Source of the DNA: Bradyrhizobium sp. SRL28
Lineage (GTDB): Bacteria; Pseudomonadota; Alphaproteobacteria; Rhizobiales; Xanthobacteraceae
Assembly: GCF_018596315.1 (NCBI RefSeq)
Contig: NZ_JAHEAG010000001.1
Span: 496,001 to 560,000, forward strand
Direction of reading: 5' to 3'
Length of the DNA stretch: 64,000 bases
Shown: positions 18,547 through 27,579 of the stretch, one piece after another
How the letters are laid out: each line of letters starts with the position of its first letter
How positions within the stretch are numbered: the stretch's first letter is position 1
The notes under the pieces: generated by a model
Database searches by the model: none
Told to the model about the DNA's origin: nothing
Seen by the model: only the letters and a program-made list of their open reading frames with translations
Translations under genes and position numbers: made by a program

Positions 18547-18885
18547 ATGCCCAATTGCATCGTTGTCGTTCAGTTCGATTTGCCAAAGCGCTCCGAGGAG
18601 CTGGCGGTGAAAGGCGGCACGTCGACCGCGCCAACCTATCGCGGCCTCGCCAAGAGAGGATTGATCCGAAAGGACTACCTGAATGGTGAAAATGGCACCG
18701 GCGGCGTTTATCTCTGGGACAGCCGTGAATCGGCGGAAGCCTGGTTTACAGAAGAGCGCATCGCGGATTTGACCGAGCGCTTTGGGGTCCGGCCTCGCCT
18801 CACCTGGTACGACACCCACGTGACGGTCGACAATTTGAAGGGCGAGACCCGCGTCAACGGCAAGGCGATTGAGGTCGTGGCCTGA
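18547..18885 (+). CDS. YdhR-like monooxygenase-family small protein
   Basis: A 112-residue protein of the dimeric ferredoxin-like fold: NCIVVVQFDLPKR, the middle GLIRKDYLNGENGTGGVYLW, then DSRESAEAWFTEERIADLTE and FGVRPRLTWYDTHVTVDN. The GGVYLWxSRExAxAW pattern is that of YdhR/monooxygenase family proteins. GGAGG precedes the ATG. It lies 33 bases before the amidohydrolase on the same strand and may share its transcript. Confidence 0.75.
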   Translation: MPNCIVVVQFDLPKRSEELAVKGGTSTAPTYRGLAKRGLIRKDYLNGENGTGGVYLWDSRESAEAWFTEERIADLTERFGVRPRLTWYDTHVTVDNLKGETRVNGKAIEVVA

Positions 18886-18918
18886 TCAACCTGATCGCGG
18901 CGCAAGGGAAATGTTCCG

Positions 18919-19761
18919 ATGACGATTATCGACTCCCAGGTCCACGCCTATGAGGCCAACACGCCGAAGCGACCTTGGCAAAGCGTGCCGAACTGGCCGG
19001 ATCACGTCACGGGTGACGAGATGGTGGCGGCGATGGACAAGGTCGGCGTCGACGGCGCGATCTTCATCTCCGCCTTTTCGTTGTACCGCTACGACGCCAG
19101 CTACGCCGTCGAAGTGCAGCGGGCCTATCCCGACCGGCTCGCCATCGTCAAGCCGCTCGACCCTGATGACCCTGATGTGGCCGACGTCGTCGCCGAGTGG
19201 AAGAAAACGCCGGGCGCGGTCGGAATCCGCATCATGCTGCGGAAGGAAGAGAAGCGTGCGACTGACGATCCCGGCCTCGACCGGATTGCGCGCGCGGCCG
19301 TTCGTTACGACTTTCCACTCAACATCCTGTGCTGGGACAATCTGGACGCGGGCATTGCGCTGATCGATCGCCACCCCGACACGCGATTCATCGTCGACCA
19401 TCTGGGCATCCTGCAGCCGCGCGTGCCGCCGGCGCCGCCCGAGCCCTGGACCAACCTCCCAAAGGTGCTGGAACTGGCCAGGCGCCCAAACGCCGTGATC
19501 AAGATCAGCGGCGCCTGCACGCTTTCGCGGGAGCCGTATCCCTTCCCGGACATTTGGGACCCGCTTGCCCGCGTATTTGATGCCTGGGGTTTCGATCGCT
19601 GCCTGTGGGGCACGGATTGGACGCGTGCATTCGCAGTCGTCGACTACGAGCAGGCCGTTGAGCCCTTTCTCAGAACGGACCGCCTGAGCGACACCGAGCG
19701 GGCAATGCTGATGGGCGGTGCCTGCGCCAAGGCCTATGGCTGGACACCGAAGAAGGGTTAG
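18919..19761 (+). CDS. amidohydrolase (amidohydrolase-2 family)
   Basis: A 280-residue TIM-barrel metal-dependent hydrolase: N-terminal IIDSQVHAYE (metal-binding His, with Q in place of the first H of HxH), GVRIM-like GAVGIRIML, RFIVDHLGIL (metal His), and RCLWGTDWTR with the catalytic Asp near the end. Related enzymes act on lactones or dicarboxylic aromatic intermediates. Substrate unknown. It follows the YdhR-like gene closely. Confidence 0.88.
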   Translation: MTIIDSQVHAYEANTPKRPWQSVPNWPDHVTGDEMVAAMDKVGVDGAIFISAFSLYRYDASYAVEVQRAYPDRLAIVKPLDPDDPDVADVVAEWKKTPGAVGIRIMLRKEEKRATDDPGLDRIARAAVRYDFPLNILCWDNLDAGIALIDRHPDTRFIVDHLGILQPRVPPAPPEPWTNLPKVLELARRPNAVIKISGACTLSREPYPFPDIWDPLARVFDAWGFDRCLWGTDWTRAFAVVDYEQAVEPFLRTDRLSDTERAMLMGGACAKAYGWTPKKG

Positions 19762-19886
19762 GATTACCAGGTTCCGGAAGTAGCCGCCCGCCTTGACATG
19801 CCGTCCCGCTACGTCCTTGTCACTGCAACTGCGCGTCGACCGCGCCCGCGAAGCTTGCCTGCTCCGCCGGCGCGGCCGTTGGACAT

Positions 19887-21395
19887 TTACGCGGCGCGAA
19901 CGTAGCCGTAGCGCAGGTTCGAGGGTTCCTTGGCCGCCAGCGCATACTCGTTCTTGAGCGAAGCGAGACGGTCCACGGAAAAGGCCGGCATCCTGGTGTT
20001 CTCAGCCGCTTTCAGCCTGATCTTGTAGAACTTGGTGGCGTTGCCGCCGAAGATCAGTTGCTTGGTGACGCTATTGGCGTCGCCGAGCGGCGCAAACCCG
20101 TATTTCTTCTGCATGTCCTCCGGAATTTCGAGGCGGCGCAGCGCCTCGATCTGCCACTGCGGTGAGCCGTACCAGACCGAGTCAGTACCCCACATCACGT
20201 GATCAACCCCCATGCCCTTGATCAGCGTGCCGACCAGCGCGGCGCAGAACTTCGGATGCGCCACCGCCGAGTTGGCAAAGGACGTGCCGAGCTCGGCATA
20301 GACATTGGTGACGCCGAACTTCTGCGGGATTTCAGCGAGATCCGTGGCCCACTGGATGCGACCGGTCTGCTCGAACTCCGCCCAGGCCTTGTCCGGCAGT
20401 TCGAGGAACGCCCGCAGCGCCGAGTGATAGATCACGAAGTTCATCTGCGGCCAGTCCTTCGCCGCCTTTCCGATGTCCCACGCGGTCGCGTATTCCCACA
20501 CGCCGGCGAACGACTTCTCGTAATCGGGCGGCAGCAGCCCCTTGTGGATGCACAGCGTGTTGATGCCGGCCTTCACCGCCTTTTCGTAGAACGGATACAT
20601 CACCTGCTCGTCGTCGAGCCGCCACGGGAACTTGGAGGGTGCCAGCGGATCGCCGATGGTGTAGGACTTCCAGGAATCGGGCTTGTAGACCTCGATTGCC
20701 TTGTCGACCTCCTCCATCCAGCCGGGCTGCTTCGGGGTGATGACGCTGTGCGCCAAGAGGCGGCGCGAGCCCGCGAAATCGTTGATGAGTTCGCGCGCCT
20801 TGACGATCTGCTCGTTCGACAGAAGCCACCAGCTCGGATCGTCGAACGGCGCGCCGCTCAAGAGCGCCATGTTGGTGTCGCTGTCGTAGTAGATCTCTTT
20901 CACATAGTTCATGAACTTGTAGCGGGCGAGCGAGGTGACGCCCTCCTCCTTCATCTTCGGGTTCCAGTGCTGGCTCGCAAAATCCGCCAGCCCCAAGAGC
21001 TCCTTGTGATCGAAGTCGTCGCGCACGAAATGGGTCTGGACGTCGAAGATAAACTGGCCGGCGAGGCCTTGCGCGCGCGCCAGCATCAGCTCGGGCTCGC
21101 GGGCCTCTGCAGGGGCGACCTGGAAAACATTGCCATAGATATCGTTCATGGCGAGGAATGCCGCCGCCATGCCGCAGCTCGTGTGCAGGAACTGCCTGCG
21201 GCTCAAACCGAGGTGCTTGCCGTTCAGGTCAGCGAGCTCGTTGATCCGCGCCTCGACCTTCTTCTGTGTAGCGCTCTGCGGGGGCGGTAGATACTCGCCG
21301 TTGGAAACAATTTGAGTGGGGATCGGCGTTGCCGCCGATGCCGCCTCTGCGCCCGCGACAAGACGTTGCTCTCGCTCACTAAGCCAAGTGCCCAT
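19887..21395 (-). CDS. amidohydrolase with an internal twin-arginine export motif
   Basis: A 502-residue amidohydrolase-2 family protein. Residues 1-45 are polar; a twin-arginine motif LSRRQFLHTSCGMAAAFLA then appears at about residues 47-66, followed by the barrel (FIFDVQTHFVRDDFDHKELL, GINTLCIHKGL, MNFVIYHSA, HVMWGTDSVWYGSPQWQIEA). The motif suggests Tat export of a folded metalloenzyme, although it sits further from the N-terminus than usual. ATG 21395 has GGGAGGAG upstream and is preferred to the frame start at 21446. It is not obviously in an operon. Confidence 0.85.
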   Translation of the reverse strand: MGTWLSEREQRLVAGAEAASAATPIPTQIVSNGEYLPPPQSATQKKVEARINELADLNGKHLGLSRRQFLHTSCGMAAAFLAMNDIYGNVFQVAPAEAREPELMLARAQGLAGQFIFDVQTHFVRDDFDHKELLGLADFASQHWNPKMKEEGVTSLARYKFMNYVKEIYYDSDTNMALLSGAPFDDPSWWLLSNEQIVKARELINDFAGSRRLLAHSVITPKQPGWMEEVDKAIEVYKPDSWKSYTIGDPLAPSKFPWRLDDEQVMYPFYEKAVKAGINTLCIHKGLLPPDYEKSFAGVWEYATAWDIGKAAKDWPQMNFVIYHSALRAFLELPDKAWAEFEQTGRIQWATDLAEIPQKFGVTNVYAELGTSFANSAVAHPKFCAALVGTLIKGMGVDHVMWGTDSVWYGSPQWQIEALRRLEIPEDMQKKYGFAPLGDANSVTKQLIFGGNATKFYKIRLKAAENTRMPAFSVDRLASLKNEYALAAKEPSNLRYGYVRAA

Positions 21396-21774
21396 CGTTC
21401 TCCTCCCTTGTTGATGATCGAAGCGCGTGCTGATCATTGCCCGCATGGAGACTGCGTGCGTCTGGCTGCTTCAGAGCGGTTGCCTGCCGGCTCGCCGGAC
21501 CATCCCACCTCGCTCAAAAATTGCATCGCAGCCGCGCATGACGCGGCGAATTCAACGCTCAAATTTCCATGACCGCAAGCGGAGTAATCCGGCAGCCGCA
21601 CTGTCCCAAACTCATTTCGCTTCTGATCATCATTTCCGCACTCAGAATCGATTGGCCGAACGCATCACGGGCGGCGCAAGCCAGCTATCAGTCGCATCGG
21701 CGTCCCTTCCGGAAGCGCACAGGTTGCGGCAAACTGCCTGTGTAGCCTGCGATTCGTAGATGTCCTGAGGATCC
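21396..21774. other. intergenic stretch without a recognised gene
   Basis: About 380 bases between divergent genes. Short frames here show no recognisable family. It presumably holds the two divergent promoters; I could not pick a convincing pair of promoter boxes. Confidence 0.4.
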
Positions 21775-22047
21775 ATGAACGAGACTTTGATATCCGCCTG
21801 CACGATGTTTCTCATTCCAGCAACGCTTTTGTTTGGCGCTTTAGGTGTCGCGAACTCGTCCTTTCTCAAGGTGCTGGTCTGCTTGCTTGGCATGGCCACG
21901 ACAGGAATATGGCTTTACCGGATATGGTGGTGGACAAACCTGTCCTTGATTGATCGCAGAACGGCGCTTGGTCTCGCGGGCATGTATGCGTGCGCCTGGC
22001 TGGTGACGTTCCTGGTGCAGCTGAAGAATATGTTCTCATCGCGCTGA
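21775..22047 (+). CDS. small membrane protein, three hydrophobic segments
   Basis: A 90-residue protein with hydrophobic stretches near residues 7-27, 32-49 and 63-83 (CTMFLIPATLLFGALGV, VLVCLLGMATTGIWLY, GLAGMYACAWLVTFLV). A GAGG ribosome site precedes ATG 21775. Not recognised as a family; probably an inner-membrane protein. It lies alone between an export-type amidohydrolase and a truncated crotonase. Confidence 0.6.
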   Translation: MNETLISACTMFLIPATLLFGALGVANSSFLKVLVCLLGMATTGIWLYRIWWWTNLSLIDRRTALGLAGMYACAWLVTFLVQLKNMFSSR

Positions 22048-22065
22048 CTGACTCTGTCCAAGCCT

Positions 22066-22084
22066 CCGCGTGACCGTCACGCGG
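22066..22084 (+). terminator. GC-rich hairpin after the small membrane protein
   Basis: CCGCGTGAC and GTCACGCGG form a perfect nine-base inverted repeat around one C, 18 bases after the stop codon at 22047. There is no T-run, so a Rho-independent terminator is possible but weak. Confidence 0.4.
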
Positions 22085-22148
22085 GGATGGTTTCAACGGC
22101 AGTTCGGCAGCAGCGCGACAATGTGGCGCAGAACCGAGACGCCGGCCC

Positions 22149-22586
22149 TCACGTGCAGGGCGCCGGCTGTGTCCCGCGTCGTAGCTCCAAGGAAATGATG
22201 TTGCAGGACCGAAGTGGATCGGCTGCACAATCATGCGTGCCACCGATCGTGAAACATATCCCCTGCACTGCCGTGACGATCGGCTTGCGGCACCGGCTCT
22301 TCAAGGCGAACGCATCGATGTTGCCGGGCTTGATCTCGGTATTCTCGGCCTTTGGTCCAAAGAATTTCGGCATATCAAGTCCGGCCGTGAAATCCGGTCC
22401 TTCGGCACAGAGCACCCCGACCCAGTAATCGTCCGTCCGGTCGAGAAGCGTCATTGCATCCGACATCTGCGCCATCATCTGCGGACTGAACGAGTTCTTC
22501 TTCGCCACATTGTCGATGATGATCTTGAACACATGCCCGTGCACCTCGGTGCGGATCTGACCGACCTGGGTTTTCGTCTCGCTCAT
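22149..22586 (-). pseudogene. enoyl-CoA hydratase/isomerase, C-terminally truncated
   Basis: From ATG 22586 the protein follows the crotonase fold well: VFKIIIDNVAKKNSFSPQMM, the oxyanion segment EGPDFTAGLDMPKFFGP, and CRKPIVTAVQGICFTIG. Directly after FTIG the homology stops and about 35 unrelated residues follow to the stop, so roughly the last 130-140 residues of a normal 260-270-residue enzyme are missing, including the second half of the active site. It is the last gene of the operon that begins with the TetR regulator; a deletion has removed its end. Confidence 0.8.
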
Positions 22587-22811
22587 TTGCTGGTCTCCGA
22601 ATTGCTTTAGGCGACAGCGTTCTTCCGTCCGGCCGTCACGTACCTTCAGCAGCATTGTCTCGGGTGATTGCGGATTCCCCTCTGGCGGAATCGCTGATGG
22701 CTGCCGTTGTGGCGGATATTGCCGGACCATCCCCGGAAAACAAATCGGCCGAGACGTGATGCGACGCGGCAGCAGAATGGCTTTGGCGTCTTCATGTCAC
22801 AGGCGTTTCGG

Positions 22812-23633
22812 TCACCTGTAACTGGGCGCACGTTTCTCGATGAAGGCCCGCACGGCTTCGGCGTGCTGCGCGGTACCGGCCGCAACGACCATCTTCTCGG
22901 CCTCGTGATCCAATGACGTCAGGAAGTCAGCCGACAGCGCAAGGTCGAGATTATCCTTGATGGAGGCATAGGCGCTCGCCGGACCGTTCGCCAACGTCCT
23001 CGCCAACGCAAACGCTTCGTTCTGCAGATCAGCATCAGGCACCACGCGATTCACCAGCCCCAGTGCTTCGCAGCGGCGTGCATCGATCCGTTCTGACAGA
23101 AACATCAGTTCGCGGGCGCGCGCCGTCCCGGCCAGCCGGGTCAGCAGCCACGAAATGCCGTAGTCACCGGTCAGCGCTATTTTGGCGTAACCGGTCGTCA
23201 TGATGGTGGACTCGGCTGCGATACGCATGTCGCAGGCGAGCGCGATCGCAAGTCCGGCGCCAGCCGCCGGTCCCGGCAAGGCCGCGATGGTGGGCTTACG
23301 CACCGAGACAAGCATGCCGGTCAGGGTTCGCTGACGTTCCCTTAGTCGCGCGACCTTGTCGCTGAATGACATGGCCGGTGCGGCCGAGTTGCTGCCCATC
23401 CCCTTGACATCGCCGCCCGAACAGAAAGCGCTGCCGGCACCGGTAATCAGCAGTGCGCCGACGTCCGGATCGTCACCGTTGCGTTTGATCATCCGGCGCA
23501 ACGCCGGCGTGAGATGGTCGGACAGCGAATTTCGTGCCTCGGGCCGGTTCAAGGTGATCACGGCGACGCGATCCCGGATCGCACACAGCAGTTCGTCCGT
23601 CCCTGTATCAATCGAGATTGCCCCATCAGTCAT
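22812..23633 (-). CDS. enoyl-CoA hydratase/isomerase family protein
   Basis: A full-length 273-residue crotonase: RVAVITLNRPEARNSLSDHL, SAFCSGGDVKGMG (first oxyanion loop), KPTIAALPGPAAGAGLAIAL (second oxyanion loop), and DYGISWLLTRLAG. In the 114-type position the usual catalytic Glu region reads MTTGYAKIALTGDYG, so hydratase versus isomerase activity is open. It follows the SDR at 23722 on the same strand and precedes the truncated crotonase. It would act on an enoyl-CoA in fatty or aromatic acid breakdown. Confidence 0.92.
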   Translation of the reverse strand: MTDGAISIDTGTDELLCAIRDRVAVITLNRPEARNSLSDHLTPALRRMIKRNGDDPDVGALLITGAGSAFCSGGDVKGMGSNSAAPAMSFSDKVARLRERQRTLTGMLVSVRKPTIAALPGPAAGAGLAIALACDMRIAAESTIMTTGYAKIALTGDYGISWLLTRLAGTARARELMFLSERIDARRCEALGLVNRVVPDADLQNEAFALARTLANGPASAYASIKDNLDLALSADFLTSLDHEAEKMVVAAGTAQHAEAVRAFIEKRAPSYR

Positions 23634-23721
23634 GGTTTTGACCTTTCAAGTCCTGCGTCTGCAGAGCGTTGAAATGAGGAAGCGCGTTCCCCCTCTGACT
23701 GCGTTTCTTACCGGCCATGCA

Positions 23722-24426
23722 TCACCAGTTTTCGCGGAATGGCCGCAGTTCCGTGAGGAATGACCAGGCCGATCGGTCCTGACCGTAGAGATGGTAAAGT
23801 TCGTCGGCGATGGCGGCAGGCTTGATGAAGAACTCATCCGGTCTGTCGCTCATCCGCGCGCGCATGCGGGGCGTGTCGATGACGGCGTCGATGAGAACAT
23901 AGGCGACGTGCACCCCGAGAGGTCCCATGTCACGTGCGATCGACTCGGCCAAAATACGCTGCGCCGCCTTTGTCGGAGCGAAGCCGGCGAAATTGGCCTT
24001 GCCTCGGATCGAAGACGTGTTTCCGGTCACCAGGATCGCGCTCTTGCCGCGATCGATCATGTCAGGAGCCACCTCGCGCGCCAGGTACAACAAGCCCATC
24101 ACGTTGACCTCGAAATTTCCCCTCAGCATCTTCGGATCGATCTCGCGAAAGCTGCCCCAGCCTCCTCCGACTGCGTTGTGGATGAGAACATCGGCCGCGC
24201 CAAAACGGTGCTTTGCGTCAGTGACCACGGTCCGCACCTGGCTCTCGTCCGAGACGTCGCAGATCACCGCGTGCACGTCGGGAAGCTCTTGCGCAAGGCG
24301 ATTGATGAGCTCCGCTGAGCGGGCAAGCGCGATGATACGGAACCCGCCAGCAGAGAAGCGCTTGACGATGGCAGCTCCAGTGCCCGGCCCTACCCCGGTC
24401 ACGATCGCGATTGGCTTCTCGGTCAT
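23722..24426 (-). CDS. SDR-family protein lacking the catalytic tyrosine
   Basis: A 234-residue protein of SDR fold with nucleotide-binding TGVGPGTG near residues 10-17 and LIHNAVGG near 81-88. The active-site motif reads FAPTK (Phe149 to Lys153) where YxxxK is expected, so the catalytic Tyr is replaced by Phe. The C-terminus ends LTELRPFRENW, a tail shared with two other SDRs in this window. It is in the operon with the molybdopterin oxidoreductase and crotonases. Confidence 0.9.
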   Translation of the reverse strand: MTEKPIAIVTGVGPGTGAAIVKRFSAGGFRIIALARSAELINRLAQELPDVHAVICDVSDESQVRTVVTDAKHRFGAADVLIHNAVGGGWGSFREIDPKMLRGNFEVNVMGLLYLAREVAPDMIDRGKSAILVTGNTSSIRGKANFAGFAPTKAAQRILAESIARDMGPLGVHVAYVLIDAVIDTPRMRARMSDRPDEFFIKPAAIADELYHLYGQDRSAWSFLTELRPFRENW

Positions 24427-24443
24427 TTAACGCTCCCTTCGAG

Positions 24444-26771
24444 CTATTGTCCCGCCGCTCTCATATGAATTCGCTCCGACTGCGACTGATGAGAGGCAGC
24501 CTCGTGCGCAGACACCAGCGCCAGACGAACCGCGACGTTCTTGTGGTAAGGCGTGCCCGCGATGGGATCGCGGTTGCCGCTCTCGGTGAGCAGATTGATG
24601 CGCGGGCCGTTGATCAGGCGCTCTCCGTCCGACGTGGGGTATGCCTGACCATAGCCGTGCGGCAGCGCCAGCTGGCCATTCCGCATGGCGTCATCAACCT
24701 TGCAGCGGACCACGAGCCGCCCGACCACCGACTCGACGGCGATCCAGTCGCCATCCTTCGCGCCCAACTCGCTCAGATCGCTCGAATTGATCAACATGGC
24801 GCCATCAGGATCGTCGCGACGCCACGCGGGATCGCGAAAGATCTGATTAGCATTGAACATGCGGCGGCCCCCGGCCGCCAGCATGAACGGAAACGCCTTT
24901 GGCGCACCCGCGGCTTGCGGATCGAGACGCGCCAACCATTCCAGCATCTGCGGGACCACCAGCCGAACCCTGCGATCCGAATGGCTGATCAATGACCAGA
25001 CCTCGTCATAGTCATGCCGCGTAACCGCCGTGCCCTGCCGGGTGGCCACGATGGTGTCGAACAGGAGATCGCCGAGCTGATGATCCGCCACGTCATCGGA
25101 TGCGCCGATCGCCCGCCGCACCGCTTGCGGCGATCGCTTCGCGCAAGCCAGCGCCGCACTCCACAAGGGAGCCGCAGCCGCCGTGCCATCCGGAAGCGTC
25201 TGCCCCAGCGTGTGATAGAGCACCAGGGCAGGCACTGCGCCGATCGAAGGGTTTTCCGCGATGAAAGCACGAAAGGCTGTGGCGAACTCGGCTCGCGAAC
25301 GCCGCGCCGCCTCCCGCAGGGGCGCGAGTACATTGTCGCCCGGTAGAAGCCCGAGGGCGATGGCAAGCCGCGTGTAGATCTCGGGCTCCGGCAAGGTGCC
25401 GGGGAGTGGCGGCAATACATTGGCACGAACGTGAAAATAGTTCGTCGGGAATTCAAAGTTGAACAAGGTAAATTCGGTTTTCTCGAACTGTGAGGACGCC
25501 GGAAGGACGTAATGCGCAAGCTGTGCGGTTTCGGTCATCGCAACGTCGACCACCACGCATAGCTCAAGCGAGCGCAGCGCGCGTTCCACCGCCTCGGTGT
25601 TTGCTGCCGTGTTGGCGGGATTGGAACTATCGATCCAGGCGCAACGCAACCGGTCGGGATGGTCCTTGAGCACCGCTTCGGGGAAAATGTTGGGCGGCAA
25701 CAGGCCCCCAATAATCGCGTCGCCGGTCGGCGCGAATGTCTGGTTCGGAGAATTGCCCCATAGCGGCTGCAGCCAGCTATGCAATTGGTTGGTACCTTTA
25801 CGGCCGAAACTCCCGGAAAGCATGATCAAAAGCTTTTCGAGATAGGAGTTCAGCGTAGAGTTGGTGCCCTGCTGGATGCCAAGTTCGACCCGAACCGCCA
25901 TGGCCTTGGCGGCAGCGATCATCGCGGCGCAACGCTCCAGATCCGTGATCGAGATATCGGCGGCGGCAGCCCATTCTTCAACGGGGATGTTCAACAGGGC
26001 CTGCCTCACTTCCGCGAAGCCGATCGTGTGCTCCTCAATGAAGGCGTGGTCGATCCGGTCGGAACGGACAAGCGTGGCCAGCAGCGCGCCAAGGAGAAAC
26101 GCGTCCGTGCCGGGACGAACCGCGAGATGCAGATCCGCCATTTCGGCGGTTTCGGTTCGCCGGGGATCAATGACGATCAGCTTGCGTGCGGGATCCTTGC
26201 GGATTTGATTGAGATGGTCGCGCGCATTGGGGAAGCCGTGCGCGATCCAGGGATTTGCACCGATGACAAGCAAGAGATCGCAATGATGCACGTCCTCGGC
26301 AGTGTGGCAGGTCTGGCTGCCGAACATGTGGCCATTGACCCAGAAGTCGCCGGTTTTCTCCTGTGAAAGGGCGTTGAAGACGCTACGCGAACCCAGTGCG
26401 CGCAACAATCCACTGGCGTAGGCGCCGCCCGCGTGGTTGCCCTGCCCGCCGCCGCCATAAAGGGCAATACTCTTGCCGCCATACCTGTCGACGATGTCTC
26501 GCAGTCGCTCCGCGATTTCCGCGATCGCCACGTCCCACTCGATCTCATCAAAGCCGCCGTCGGCACGACGGCGCAGCGGGGTCGTTAGCCGATCCCTGTG
26601 ATGCGCATAATATGGAATCCGGGTCGCCTTGTTGCACAGATAGCCCTGAGATTTCGGGCTCGAACGGTCGCCTCGCACTTTCTCGAGCCGCCCGTCATGC
26701 ACCCAGACTTCGATACCGCAATTTACGTAACACAGGTTGCAGGCTGTCTTGAGCCACTTGCCGGCCGTCAT
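24444..26771 (-). CDS. molybdopterin-dependent oxidoreductase (formate dehydrogenase/DMSO reductase superfamily)
   Basis: A 775-residue catalytic subunit. The N-terminus carries a [4Fe-4S] motif CNLCYVNC...GYLC (Cys11, 14, 18, 46). Then come the molybdopterin regions YGGGGQGNHAGGAYASGLLR, LLLVIGANPWIAHGFPNAR and VIDPRRTETAEMADLHLAVR, and a C-terminal molydopterin dinucleotide-binding domain (MLINSSDLSELGAKDGDWI, GQLALPHGYGQAYP). There is no Tat signal, so it is cytosolic. It lies 17 bases after the TetR gene. The substrate is unknown; it may oxidise an intermediate of the same catabolic operon. Confidence 0.93.
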   Translation of the reverse strand: MTAGKWLKTACNLCYVNCGIEVWVHDGRLEKVRGDRSSPKSQGYLCNKATRIPYYAHHRDRLTTPLRRRADGGFDEIEWDVAIAEIAERLRDIVDRYGGKSIALYGGGGQGNHAGGAYASGLLRALGSRSVFNALSQEKTGDFWVNGHMFGSQTCHTAEDVHHCDLLLVIGANPWIAHGFPNARDHLNQIRKDPARKLIVIDPRRTETAEMADLHLAVRPGTDAFLLGALLATLVRSDRIDHAFIEEHTIGFAEVRQALLNIPVEEWAAAADISITDLERCAAMIAAAKAMAVRVELGIQQGTNSTLNSYLEKLLIMLSGSFGRKGTNQLHSWLQPLWGNSPNQTFAPTGDAIIGGLLPPNIFPEAVLKDHPDRLRCAWIDSSNPANTAANTEAVERALRSLELCVVVDVAMTETAQLAHYVLPASSQFEKTEFTLFNFEFPTNYFHVRANVLPPLPGTLPEPEIYTRLAIALGLLPGDNVLAPLREAARRSRAEFATAFRAFIAENPSIGAVPALVLYHTLGQTLPDGTAAAAPLWSAALACAKRSPQAVRRAIGASDDVADHQLGDLLFDTIVATRQGTAVTRHDYDEVWSLISHSDRRVRLVVPQMLEWLARLDPQAAGAPKAFPFMLAAGGRRMFNANQIFRDPAWRRDDPDGAMLINSSDLSELGAKDGDWIAVESVVGRLVVRCKVDDAMRNGQLALPHGYGQAYPTSDGERLINGPRINLLTESGNRDPIAGTPYHKNVAVRLALVSAHEAASHQSQSERIHMRAAGQ

Positions 26772-26787
26772 GGTGACCTCCCTTCTG

Positions 26788-27411
26788 TTATGATTTGTCG
26801 CAGCCCATCGCCTGTATTGTTCTTCGCTGGGGTTTCCGAATTCGGCAGCCGGCGGTCATGCGTCCGGCATCGAGAATGCTGTCGGAAAGCTTCCCGGCGC
26901 CGACGGCACGCGACAGCACCATCGATCCAACCATGGTTGCGATAGCGCCCGTCGCGATTTGGCGTGCCCGTTGGGGTGTCTCATCGGGAAGCAGCTCGAC
27001 AAAGACGTCGATCATCTTCTCCAGTTTGGAAGCCAACGCCCGCCGTTCGCCGGGGCTCGATCGAGCGACATCGGCGTCCAAGACTGGAAGCGCGCAACCG
27101 TGTTTAGGACTGTCGCGATGCCGGGGACTAAGATAATCGGCGATCAACGCCTCGAAGCACTCCCCGTTGGCCTTCCCGTTCGCCAGTTTTCTCCACCGCG
27201 CGGTCATTTGGTCCATTGCAAAAGCAATTGCCTCGCCAACAAGCGCGGCACGCGAATCGAAATGGTTGTAAAAGCCGCCATGCGTCAGACCGGCGAGCTT
27301 CATCAAGTCGGCAACGCTGAGTCCCTTGGCACCGTTTTGGCGCAAACCGTAGGAGGCATTTTCAACGATCCGACTGTGCGTTCGACGCCTATGGTTTTCT
27401 CCGTAACGCAT
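26788..27411 (-). CDS. TetR/AcrR-family transcriptional regulator
   Basis: A 207-residue TetR regulator with the DNA-binding domain in the first 60 residues (HSRIVENASYGLRQNGAKGL, then SVADLMKLAGLTHGGFYNHF) and a helical ligand-binding domain. ATG 27411 begins the conserved part; the open frame to 27555 would run through the palindrome described separately. It is the first gene of a minus-strand operon and is divergent from the thiolase, so it probably represses both, released by a fatty or aromatic acyl compound (inferred). Confidence 0.92.
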   Translation of the reverse strand: MRYGENHRRRTHSRIVENASYGLRQNGAKGLSVADLMKLAGLTHGGFYNHFDSRAALVGEAIAFAMDQMTARWRKLANGKANGECFEALIADYLSPRHRDSPKHGCALPVLDADVARSSPGERRALASKLEKMIDVFVELLPDETPQRARQIATGAIATMVGSMVLSRAVGAGKLSDSILDAGRMTAGCRIRKPQRRTIQAMGCDKS

Positions 27412-27530
27412 CGCCACTCCGTGCAAGCTCCAAGGGACCAGCTGTACAAGCCGTTCCATCCCCTGCGAGCAATTCTGGAACCGCACTTCCTTGAAGGCCA
27501 CGGCAACATTGCATTGCAATGCCGACCATC

Positions 27531-27552
27531 TTATATGATTATCATCATATAA
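27531..27552. promoter_or_regulatory. 22-bp perfect palindrome, candidate TetR operator
   Basis: TTATATGAT (27531-27539) and ATCATATAA (27544-27552) are perfect reverse complements around the spacer TATC. The site lies between the divergent TetR (27411) and thiolase (27580) starts, 28 bases before the thiolase ATG, in an AT-rich patch unlike the flanks. Size and symmetry fit a TetR-dimer operator overlapping the thiolase -10 region. Confidence 0.72.
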
Positions 27553-27579
27553 CAACAGCTATCAACAGGAGAGTTCGCC

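Noticed and set aside
20199..21290. A 363-residue plus-strand frame across the amidohydrolase
   Set aside because: Antisense shadow; no signal, motif or ribosome site.
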